Below are positions 1-12,950 of a stretch of DNA of 64,000 nucleotides, in pieces. Below the pieces are notes generated by a model. The model searched no databases. It saw nothing but the letters and a program-made list of their open reading frames with translations, and had not been told where the DNA came from. Position 1 is the stretch's first letter. Each line of letters begins with the position of its first letter. The DNA is from Sinotaia quadrata (lineage: Eukaryota; Mollusca; Gastropoda; Architaenioglossa; Viviparidae): NCBI GenBank assembly GCA_028829895.1, contig CM054179.1:67410891-67474890 (forward strand), written 5' to 3'. The position numbers were made by a program, and so were the translations under genes.

Positions 1-14
1 AATCTAGATATGGA

Positions 15-365
15 GTTTAAAATGTTTTAAACAGCAAGTACTCTCCAGAAATGGTGTTGTCACAAAACACTGACAACTCTGTAGGAATGAAGTGAAAAAT
101 GTTATAAAACACTGACAACTATCTAGGAATGGAGTTAAAAATGTTATAAAACACTGACAACTCTAAAGGACTGGGGAGCTAAAAATGTTATCAAACAACT
201 CTCAAGGAATGAAGTTAAAAATGTTATAAAACACTGACAACTCTAAAGGACTGGGAGTAAAAAATGTTATCAAACAACTCTCAAGGAATGAAGTTAAAAA
301 TGCTATAAAACACTGTCAACTCTAACTCTAAGGAAATGGAGTTTAAAATGTTATCAAATCTCAGA
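15..365. repeat. Tandem array, ~60-bp unit
   Basis: Diverged units of ATGTTATAAAACACTGACAA followed by CTCTAAAGGAATGGAGTTAA, downstream of exon 39. Confidence 0.85.
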
Positions 366-443
366 AGTGAAGATTGCATTAAACTCTTTCAGAACCAATG
401 ATGCATGATTAATGTTATTTAGTTTTTAAAAAAATATTTTTAC

Positions 444-665
444 CTGAACCAGTATCAAAGCGGAACTCCACAAATCCATCCTTCATGATGATAGCAATAT
501 AGTCACCACGGCCATCATCATTCTGTGCGTTGTATAGAATAATTCCATCATCTCGGCTGCGAGGTTTGAACTTGAGTTTGATGTTTACAGACAACAGCCC
601 AGCAGCAATGGTTGGGTATGCAATGAAAGACGTTTTGTTGAATGCTGGATCAACTACAGTCAAAC
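444..665 (-). CDS. HSPG2: Perlecan exon 39: laminin G domain 2, part 1
   Basis: 222 bases, phase 1 both ends. [40 protein letters not shown], matching exon 35 in fold and position. The domain continues beyond the window. Confidence 0.94.
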
Positions 666-3600
666 CTGGAACCATATATTTCTTATTTACTTTCTGAATA
701 CTTCACTCAGTATGTGAAGTAAATGATTGACATTAACAGGAAAAAACAGTCTTCACTTGATTAATTAAAACATTTGTATCGTTAGGCAAGGAAAAATACA
801 ATGAAAATTCCATCTTTTCACTCACTCCATACATGAAAAAATTAAGAAAGAACAGTTATTCTCATTAGATATATTTTAGAGGTGGTAGCGCTGGGAAATC
901 ATTGACATCTTAATGTATATTTGCATTATATAAAGCCACTTTTAAACAAAGTTTACATTAAACAAATTGTTTACTGGGAACAAATAATAAATATAGTTCT
1001 CAGCCAAAGAATAAAAAAAAAATATGATTCCTGTCCAAATAGTCAAAAGCACTTTCCTAAAAAGACCATTTTGCTCAAGAAGCCATTCTTTTACTACGTC
1101 TTGCCGTAATCTTACCAACTCTGCATCCCTCGCCACTGTATTCTTTTACTACGTCTTGCCATAATCTTACCAACTCTGCATCCCTCGCCACTGTATTCTT
1201 TTACTACATCTTGGCGTAATCTTACCAACTCTGCATCCCTCGCCACTGTATTCTTTTACTACATCTTGCCAAAATCTTACCAACTCTGCATCCCTCGCCA
1301 CTGTATCCTTTTGGACAGATGCACCGGTAGCCTGGTTGATCTGGTAAGTCTAAGCAGCGGCCTCTTCCACAGATACCTGCAATCAAGTATTAATAATTGA
1401 ACTGTAAACCTTGAATATTTGTTTTTTTTACATTAAGATTACTTCAGACAATTAACAAAAAATAGTGGGGGTTTTTTTTTTTTGCTTTTTTTTTACAAAC
1501 AACAAAAATCCTGTGTTTTGTGTAGATTGAATTGGTGAAATGAAAAAATATGTTGTACAAATATATATATGAAAAAGTGACTGGTGGGAATAAAATGTTT
1601 TGGTCTGGAATTGTGAGTCACCTTCCATTTGGTGAGAGTGCCATTAGGTAGCTAAGGTGATAAAGGTAAAACCCATACCAAAAACTTTTCATGTTTAGGT
1701 AATACTTAAACACTATTACAATGAAAGAGGGCTTTATTTATTCAAATTTTAATTTTAAGACATTTAAGTGGATGTTTACAAATCAAATAAAATTTAAACA
1801 GTTTGACATCTACCATAGGGGAGTGTAGAAGGGACTTCAGCCTCTGAATGTCATTGATTCTGGTTTACTGTTTAGTTTATTTGGCATTTAAGTATATGAA
1901 ATGGATACAAACACTTGACTGAATAGATCAGTAGGCTACTGAAAGGAAATTACAAGGACATTTTAATGAATTAAAATAGTAATAATTCCAGCCTGCCATA
2001 ATTAAAAAAAATATCTAACCTTAAGAACTGAATAATAATTATTATATTGGCAATTATAAATTATAAAACTAAGTGAATTAACCTATTCTCCATAATTTTA
2101 TAAAATATCTAACTTCAAAGAGGTCACTACTAAAGTAAATTAACACTTGCAAATTATAATTACAGAAAATTATATGCCTCAGAAAAAAAGAAAAATCTCA
2201 CTGACCAGGACGACATCGCTCTCCACACTCTTTGCTGTCGAAGCCCTCTGAACACACACAGCGGTAGCCATAGGCATTGTTGTAGGGCTGGCATTGGAGA
2301 CCGTTGAAGCAAGGGTTGTCTTTGCATGCATTAAACTGGTCAATGCCATACACCTCCAAGGCATCAGATCCAAGGTTGAGTGGCACTCCTTTAACATGAA
2401 CTTGTCCAACACTTCCTGCATGACATTAGATAGGACTGTGTTAACCATGACATTAGATAGGACTGTGTTAACCATGACATTAGACAGCACTGTGTTAACC
2501 ATGGCATTAGATAGGACTGTGTTAACCATGGCATTAGATAGGACTGTGTTAGCCATGACATCAGACAGGACTGTGTTAACCATGACATTAGATAAGACTG
2601 TGTTAACCATGACATCAGACAGGACTGTGTTAACCATGACATCAGACAGGACTGTGTTAACCATGACATCAGACAGGACTGTGTTAACCATGGCATTAGA
2701 TAAGACTGTGTTAACCATGACATTAGACAGGACTGTGTTAACCATGGCATTAGATGGGACTGTGTTAATCATGACATTAGACAGGACTGTGTTAACCATG
2801 ACATCAGACAGGACTATGTTAACCATGACATCAGACTGGACTATGTTAAAAAAAACCATGACATCATTAGAATAATTAAGTTAATAAATAATGTAATATA
2901 TAATGTTTATGTTCTCTGGGTTGTTAAACTTACAGTGACTGGAAAAAATAAATAATCCCCCTCAAAAAAAAAATTAAAAAAATGATACAACTGTTGTTCA
3001 GTTCCTACCTTGAAATAATATTAATAGCAGAAAATTCCTAATATTAGCAGCCTATTCCAGATTACTTAATTACAGAAGAGTCTGATCATCAGCAGCCTGT
3101 TCCAGATTACTTAATTACAGACTAGTTCTAATGTTATTAGCCTGCAGTTTCTAAATTATTAAACTAGTCTTCATGATGGTTCTCTGTTCCTCCTCATATT
3201 TGATTTCAGAACAAAATTATTACAGTAAGATGGCTTCCCTACACATATTATTACAGTAAGATGGCTTCCCTACACATATTATTACAGTAAGATGGCTTCC
3301 CTACACATATTATTACAGTAAGATGGCTTCCCTACACATATTATTACAGTAAGATGGCTTCCCTACACATATTATTACAGTAAGATGGCTTCCTTACACA
3401 TATTATTACAGTAAGATGGCTTCCCTACACATATTATTACAGTAAGATGGCTTCCTTACACATATTATTACAGTAAGATGGCTTCCCTACACATATTATT
3501 ACAGTAAGATGGCTTCCCTACACATATTATTACAGTAAGATGGCTTCCTTACACATATTATTACAGTAAGATGGCTTCCCTACACATATTATTACAGTAA

Positions 3601-5533
3601 GATGGCTGCCCTACACATATTACAGTAAGATGGCTTCCCTACACATATTATTACAGTAAGATGGCTTCCCTACACATATTATTACAGTAAGATGGCTTCC
3701 CTACACATATTACAGTAAGATGGCTTCCCTACACATATTACAGCAAGATGGCTTCCCTACACATATTACAGTAAGATGGCTTCCCTACACATATTACAGT
3801 AAGATGGCTTCCCTACACATATTACAGTAAGATGGCTTCCCTACACATATTACAGTAAGATGGCTTCCCTACACATATTACAGTAAGATGGCTTCCCTAC
3901 ACATATTATTACAGTAAGACGGCTTCCCTACAAAAGGTAGAACATGATAAATGATGGAACACATTATTACAGTAAGATGGTTTGCTTACAAAAGGTAGAA
4001 CATGATTAATGATGGAACACATATTATTACAGTAAGATGGCTTGCTTACAAAAGGTAGAACATGCTTAATGATGGAACACATATTATTACAGTAAGATGG
4101 CTTGCTTACAAAAGGTAGAACATGATTAATGATGGAACACATATTATTACAGTAAGATGGCTTCCCTACATACATTATTACAGTAAGATGGCTTCCCTAC
4201 ATACATTATTACAGTAAGATGGCTTCCCTACAAAAGGTAGAACATGATTAATGATGGAACACATATTATTACAGTAAGATGGCTTCCCTACAAAAGGTAG
4301 AACATGATTAATGATGGAACACATATTGTTACAGTAAGATGGCTTCCCTACAAAAGGTAGAACATGATTAATGATGGAACACATATTGTTACAGTAAGAT
4401 GGCTTCCCTACAAATTACAGTAAGATGGCTTCTCTATAAATATTATTATACTACGATATCTCCCCTACAAAAGGTAGAGCATGCTTAATGACAGAACACA
4501 CACACAAAAGAAACAAATGACAATACCTGTGTAAACAAAACATACCTTTATGTATATAATATGCCATTTACCCTAAATAGAACTCATATAGGGGGATCGG
4601 CACCTTTTCAGAGGTAGGATGCCCAGCTCTCATTCATTCATGCTAATTTGAAGTGTAGGGGTATCATTTTAATGTTGAATATAGATATATTTTTTCAACC
4701 AGTTTACTTGAAATTTTGCAAGTTTATTTAAACGTACAAGCTTCAGTAAAATTAAAATAAAGATAGAAAGAAGATGGTAATAAAAAACAACAATGATTGT
4801 ATCTTAAATGACTGCTTATGATTGTAAAAGTTCTAAGTTCTTGAAATTAATACTCAAAACAATGTCAAATCCACAAGCATATAATGGCAACAATGTATTT
4901 ACAAAAGAAACATAATAAAATAGATTTTACTAATATTCACTTTAAATAAACAATAACAGGGAAGAGACAATGCAATTCTTGTTGATGAAAAAACTGTCTT
5001 GAGAGGTCACTTGAAAATGACAGGTTTCTTCATGTCTTTACTGAAAAGGAAGATTGTGCTAAATAAGACTATCCTAATGATAAAATCTGTCATTATCTTT
5101 GAATGGTTGTCTTATTTTCAAAGCAATCATTATGAAGAGAAATTTATTCTATGTATTTGTATGACAACCAAAAATATTTGATATTAAATGACATAGAAAG
5201 TTGAAGAAAGACACCTTCCCAGACCATAATTCTGAAAACAAAATCCTAGTATATGTTTATGAGAATTTTCTTCTGCCATACACTGATTAATCTTGTTAAA
5301 AACATAAGCTTTTAAACTAATTATTAAGTCAGAGAGAATACTACAATAAGAAAAAAAATAGCCCGACACAGGAAATGTAGACTGAACAAAATTCTATCTC
5401 ATGGCCAGAAACAGTAGGCCTATTCTATTTCTGTAAATGGGCAACCCAACTGAGATTAGGACTTAAGACAGTTTAGTTATGACTCATAGTACAAACTAGT
5501 AAACCAAGACATACAATTACTTGGAGCTAGTGA

Positions 5534-5570
<37 letters not shown>

Positions 5571-8500
5571 AGTAATGAATAATCATTAATCTATACTGGG
5601 TAGCAAAAATATTTTCAATTCTACAGAAATTTGCATGTCATCAACTTGCTGTAAGGTGTCAATGAAAACCATTCTTCATGCTGATTTTAGCATGACCCCT
5701 ATACTGTGCTCAACAGGCAGTATGATCAATACATATTTATGCACTTAGGCAAGTTTATATGTGCACATATGCACATACACACGGATAAACACGAGCACAC
5801 ACAAATACACACAGATACAAATGCAGACACAGATACAGATGCACACATACAAATACACACACAGATGCACACTGATATACATGAACACACACAAATACAC
5901 ACACAGATTCACACACACAAATACACACACATATACATACACACAAATACATACACAGATACACATGCACACACACACAAATAAACACACTTGAACACAC
6001 AGGTACACATGAACACACAAATACACACACAGATACATATGAACACACAAATACACACACAGATACACATGAACACACAGATACACACACCTCCATAACA
6101 AACAGCACACTAAGAAGAAATAATTGTATTTAACAGATAAATTACCAACAAATCCTGAAGAAAAGCCAGCTGCTCGAGGGACCTGAGTGAAGCTTGGTAC
6201 ACCACCAAGATACATTGGTTCTGTGATGTCCAGACCAACCATGCGACCTGGAGCAACTCCAGCATAGGCAGGTTCGTCATTAACCACCAGTGTACCTAAT
6301 TAAAGGACCAAAATTGAAATTAATAAATTTATATTTCACTAAAATTATAGTACTATCAGAGGCAGGTTCATCATTAAACACCATGGTACCTAATTAAAGG
6401 ACCAAAATTGAAATTAATAAATTTATATTTCAATAAAATTATAGTACTATCAGAGGCAGGTTCATCATTAAACACCATGGTACCTAATTAAAGGAACAAA
6501 ATTGAAATCAATAAATTGATATTTCAATATTTATTATAGTACTATCAGAGCAACCCTAAAAAATTGTAGACATGAGTAACTCATAATTCATTATGACAAC
6601 TCCCTAGAAAAGAATGCTAATAAAGGGGAGTGGGGGGTGACGATGATGACAACTGTTATCATCAAATATATAATAAGAGGTTCAGGTAAATTAAAAGAAC
6701 TCACTATATATTTGTCTTTGTCATAATAATAAGAAATACTTCAGTTTCATTACTTCTATTTTTAACATAATAATTGCAGTTTAATATTTTTTTTTACATA
6801 ACCTATAAATCAGCTACTGCCACCTTGCTTTTTTATTTGCCTCTGAAGAGTTAATGTATCAGATTGTAATAATAAAAAATGACTTCATAAATGTTGGTAA
6901 AAAGTGTATCATACTTATTAGCAAAAATGACTTCATAAATGTTGCTATAAAGTGTAATATAGTGTAATAACAAAAATGACTTCATAAATGTTGCTATAAA
7001 GTGTAATATATACCATTTGTTCTCTCTCTCTTCAAGTGAACAGTGTGCCATTTATTCAGTTCCAGTTGATTTTGTCCTCGAATAATGGCTGGCCCTGAAC
7101 CAACATCAAATCGGAATTCAGGGAATGCACCGCTCAAGCCAAAACAGACAAAATCACCACTGCCCTGGCTGCTTTGGCCATTATACAGCAGCATGCCATC
7201 TGTAGCTTCGGGGCGGAATGAAAGCAGGATGTCCAGTTCAAGATACACATCACTGAGTGCAGGGAAACTCATGTAAGACAGTGGGTTTTGTGGGAAATAT
7301 GGCACTAGTGCTGAAAACATTTAGCAAATAAGTGTATTAAAATATTAACAATAATAAATAACTAGTACTACTAATAATTATATGAGTGGCTCAAATGAAA
7401 AGAAATAGACACAAAATTACAAAGGAACCAAATTTTCAATGAAAACAACAAATACAGATGTGCATAAAGAAATACAGCACTCTTGTTACATCAAAGATCA
7501 AGGCATCATCATAAAAAGTTTGAAATATTCAAAGTTTGACATACCCAACAAATTGTACATGGAAAGAAATTTCAGAACAATCCATCCTTAATGAACTCAG
7601 TACATGCACTATGTAACTTGAAATATTCTTTGACATATCTATATAATTTAATTACTACACATGAAATACACAGTCCTTGCTAAATTAATATGTTAAAATG
7701 AACACACAATGACAAGAAACAGTAATATGCACTACTTTAAAATTAATATGGATTTCTGTATATGGTTTCAGAAATACACATAAGCTGGTAAAGTGTTGAT
7801 TAGATATAGTTACATGTAGGCAGTGTATGCAGATTATTTTAATTTTAAAACTCAGTTAACCCTGAAAGAATGTATTTAAGTGTTTGTTGATCAGAATTAT
7901 TATAATACAGCATTTGTACCTTCAACAAAATTTGCTTAAATAATACACAGTCATGTACATACTTTCTAAATTTAAAAAATAATAATAAATCTAAAAATCT
8001 AACATAAACAAAGTCTTAAAATGAAATGTTTCACAAATTAATCAAATGTATAAACCACTCTATGTCAATTTATTGGCATTGGCATTCTAATCTCTGCCCA
8101 ACGGTTGACAATGTCAGTGAAACTATGTCAATTTATTGGCATTCTAATCTCTGCCCAACAATTGGCAATGTTAGTAAAACTATGTAAATTTATTGGCATT
8201 CTAATCTCTGCCCAACAACTGGCAATGTTGATTGGCATTCTACCCCCCCCCCCCAATTGCCAAAAACACTGATATTGCTCGCTTAAACCTTTCAAAAGAA
8301 GTAAGGGATTGTCTTTGTCATTTCAGTTTTTTATTATTACACATTATTTTGTCGTTAATTTCAAACCATGCTGACAATGTGTCAAGAGGTATTCCAAGTG
8401 GTTAAGCTATATTGGTTTTCTTTTCCCTGTTTTGTGTGTGTATATAAGTACATCTAATTTACCATTTAAATAACTAATTTGTTCTTCTTTTCTTACTTGC

Positions 8501-11500
8501 AATACCAATGTACTGCAATATACTGACAATCAAGCAGCTGATCTGTTTTTAAAATAGTGCTCCAATGAAGCAATAAATTATTAAGTTCATTCTATTTTAT
8601 TTGTGCATTCCAAATATTCACCAGCTTCATACTTGGGGCAAATAATGTTTTTTGTAAATCTGTCACCAGATGTTTTCTAATCACTTTACATGTACACTAC
8701 TTCCATTTTTCTTCTTTTAAAAATATCCAAACAATCATATTTCTTGCATGCTGCATGTATATTTTATTTAGTAAGTAATCCTTTAGAAATACTTGTCTTA
8801 GATGTACTTCACTTTAGTGCTTTATAGATTATGAATTTCTTACTAATAAATAAAAACCAGAAATTTTCAGATGCCATTACTTGAAATTGTGAATTTTTCA
8901 AAAAACAATTTGAAAGAAAGGATGGATGAAAACTGCATAAGTATGAATGTGGTACAGCTGTGCATGGAATGAGGCATGACTAAAAGCTATTTAAAACTGT
9001 GTTTTCTGATTGGATAAGTGGTGAGCAAGCTACTGTACACTTTGACAGGAGATCTGCCCAGGGGTGAGAATGTTCAGCAGAGAATGGCAAAGACACATTC
9101 AACTTTAAAAAACATTGAGACAAATAATTGCATATTCAATGTATCTGCTAGATATCAGACTGGCAGGGACTATAAAGAAATCTGATTCAAGCAAAACGTC
9201 AACATAGGTACATTTGATAAAAGTGAGCATTTCTTGGTATATTCATAGTAGTGTGATGGTCAGGATCAAGAAGAAAATGCTTGATAAAAACAGATGTTCA
9301 ATAAATCTGAGTTTAATATAATGAGACTGCATTGCATTTGCTGAAAATAATATTTATTATCATTTTAAAATTTTTTATCACCTGCTACAGCTTTTCCAAA
9401 GCCAAGAATGCTTGGTTCACATACTTAACAACAACTTGCATCACTCTTCATTTCTTGAAATCATTATTAGATGAATAACGAACAAAGCATAGTAACTGTC
9501 TCCAACAACAATTTTATTATACTTTAACTTCACTATCTGATGTCTAAACTACTAGATGAATAATGAACAAAGCATAGTAACTGTCTCCAACAGCAACTTT
9601 ATTATACTTTAACTTCACTATCTGATGTCTAAACTACTAGATGAATAATGAACAAAGCATAGTAACTGTCTCCAACAGCAACTTTATTATACTTTAACTT
9701 CACTATCTGATGTCTAAACTACTGGATGAATAATGAACAAAGCATAGTAACTGTCTCCAACAGCAACTTTATTATACTTTAACTTCACTATCTGATGTCT
9801 AAACTACTAAATGAATAATGAACAAAGCATAGTAACTGTCTCCAACAGCAACTTAAAACTATTGTACTTTAACTTCACTATCTGATGTCTAAACTACTAA
9901 ATGAATAATAAACAAAGCATAGTAACTGTCTCCAACAGCAACTTAAAACTATTGTACTTTAACTTCACTATCTGATGTCTAAACTACTAAATGAATAATG
10001 AACAAAGCATAGTAACTGTCTCCAACAGCAACTTAAAACTATTGTACTTTAACTTCACTACTTGGTGTCTAAACTACTAAATGAATAATGAGTATGACTT
10101 TGTTATTATCTGAAATTTCCAAACTTAAACATACTTCAAAGACTACTGTTGTTTAAGGACTTATACTTGAGTAATAATTCTTTCAACCACAATATTACAA
10201 ACTAAAAAACCCCCAAAGAAATATCTTGCAAACATCCATTGTACTTTAATCTGAAGAAAAAAATTAGACTTTTAAAAAATAGTATATGAAAAAGAAAGGC
10301 ATCAACACCACTCTTATACAAGAGTGATTTTCTTTGCATTTCCTTTTAAGACACAATATATATAAATTTAAATAATTTGAGACAGAACAGAAATGAAATA
10401 AGCACCTCTATCTATGTCAATGAGAATGAAATAAAAGCAACGCTTACCTCCAACAATAAGAATGACGGGCACCTGAACAGAACCAATGTTGTTGGAAGCC
10501 TTACACTCATATGTGCCAGCATCTTCCTTCCTCACTCGTGGAATATACAGTGCACCACTCTCTGTTATGCTGTGCTCTCTGTACACAAAGGTCATGAGGA
10601 GGGATTGTGATGAGTTTCAATGAAATTTAAAGAGAAACATACAATGAGGAAAGTTGAGTGAGAGTTCAGAGAGGAAAGGTTAAATGGTAAGAGTTGAGTG
10701 AAAAAATTTGTAAAAAGGAGATCTAGGAGATGAAGAGCTCAGAGGAAAGCTCCATGGGAACACTTCAATGATGAAATATCAATAAGGAAAGGTCAATGAG
10801 AACATTTCAATGATGAAATATCAATAGGGAAAGGTCAATGAGAACATTTCAATGATGAAATATCAATATTGAAAGGTCAATGAAATCTGAAGAAGAATCT
10901 TCACACATGAGTTAGTACGCCATGTAGTAGGTTATTTGTTTCTAAAATTTGCTTTCCTGTAAGACTATAATTTTTATTGAGCCTAATTCTAGTCAAATTA
11001 TCATTTTGTCTCCCAGTAAACAGCATGATACTTACTGACTTCATTCAAAGAAAAGCATCTTACAGATAGTCTCGGTTTAGTCCTGCTTTACATTTTATCT
11101 TTCAGCTTATTCTAGTTCATTTAATTAGTTCATTTTATCTTTCAGCTTAATCTAGTTCAATTACCTAGTACATTTTATCTTTCAGCCCAATATAATTCAA
11201 TTAACTAGTACATTTTATCTTTCAGTTTAATCTAGTTTAATTCAATGGATCACATTCAGCTTCAGATGCTGATATTAACAGGCTCCTGAGATTATATTAT
11301 ACAGAACAACTTTTTCTGTAAATACATGCTATATGACATTGGACAAATTACTTTGATATAATTGTATCATATTAAATGCATATCAGAAGCTTTAGACTTC
11401 CATCCTCACCATCAATTCTTGAGTAAGGGTTCAAGCATAATACCCAACTATTCTCAATAACAAAAATTGTACTTTTACCAACATTCAAACAGATATATAT

Positions 11501-12912
11501 TACACTAAAAATATCTGTTAAGTAAACATTTGAATAACACTTCCCAAATGGCATCACTGACTTGCTAAGGACTCAACTCTTAACTAAATTTTATAAGTAC
11601 TAGATTAAAAGAACCCATCAATAATACTGTGAACAATGAGCCTTAGTAAAAGGATTAGAGGTTATAATTTATAAATATTGATTCTGTAAAAATGTGACAA
11701 ATATATAGACTGAACATACACAGGCAGATCTCCATCCTTCTTCACCCAAGTGATGGCAGGCTGTGGAGTCCCTTGGGCCTCACAAGATAGAGTTGTTGGG
11801 CTTCCAAGAGCTGCTGTCTGGAGGTCTTGTTGGGCTGAGATGACTGGTCGAGCTGCACAACATTAAACACAGAACATTGTATAGTAAATGTTGAGCTGCA
11901 GGACAATAAACACAGAACATCAAATAATATATATCACCAAGGTGCAGGACATTAAACACAGAACATCAAATAATAAATGGCCAAGCTGCAGGACAATAAA
12001 CACGGAACATCAAATAATAAATGGCCAAGCTGCAGGACATTAAACACAGAACATCAAATAATAAATGGCCAAGCTGCAGGACAATAAACACAGAACATCA
12101 AATAATAAATGGCCAAGCTGCAGGACAATAAACACAGAACATCAAATAATAGATCGCCAAGCTGCAAAGAATAAACACAGACCAAAACAGTGCACAGTTA
12201 CAATGCATACACCAGAGCCCATGAGAGTGCAATTTACATGTTTTGTTCGTTGGTGAGAGGCAGTTTTAACCTCTGTAAAACTGCAAGAAATTATTAATAG
12301 AACATTCCTGAAATTCAGCTTGGCATTAATAAAAGTTAATATGAAACAGTGTCACATAATGATCATTTTTTTTTGTCTTTGTTTATAGAGACAACAGTGA
12401 AATAAATCACTTTATAATATCGATACTTTGAAGTATCAACAACAGGCATAATATTCAAATTTTGTATGCTCCTTGTGTTATGTAAGGAAAGGTTGAGTTT
12501 ACATAGTAATGAGGAGTATGAATAAATCAAACACCATACTAGTTCATTATGGGCTATTTTCCATTTTCTAAGGCTCAATATGTGTATACTATAAATAAAT
12601 CAAACACCATACTAGTTCATTATGGGCTATTTTCCATTTTCTAAGGCTCAATATGTGTATACTATAAGCTACTCTATTATCATTAGTCATTCAAATTACC
12701 AAATACATATTATAAAATACCCAAGCTTAATTTGCAGCATGAATTATGCAGAAAAGAAATGCAACTTAACAATAAAAAAATGTTAGGTAACACAAGATTA
12801 GTTAAACTCAAACTGGCTAAAGTGAATGGTGATGGGAAAATTTAAGGGGGGTAGACAAGAACTGATCATAATAAAGAACAATACTGAGTTTCAGCAATAA
12901 AAATTAGCATTG

Positions 12913-12950
<38 letters not shown>

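Noticed and set aside
2179..2875. Long frames on both strands across 2179-2875
   Set aside because: They are produced by the 27-bp repeat (nine codons per unit) and only the 2206-2415 part, in another frame, is real exon.
3909..4384. Repetitive frames ([15 protein letters not shown] type)
   Set aside because: Direct reading of a 60-bp minisatellite; no domain and no splice logic.
5745..6145. Cysteine/valine-rich protein on the minus strand
   Set aside because: It is translated CA-repeat running on from exon 36; the exon ends at a good donor at 6145.
9466..10090. Regular repeats resembling a CRISPR array
   Set aside because: The units are contiguous without unique spacers and the genome is eukaryotic.
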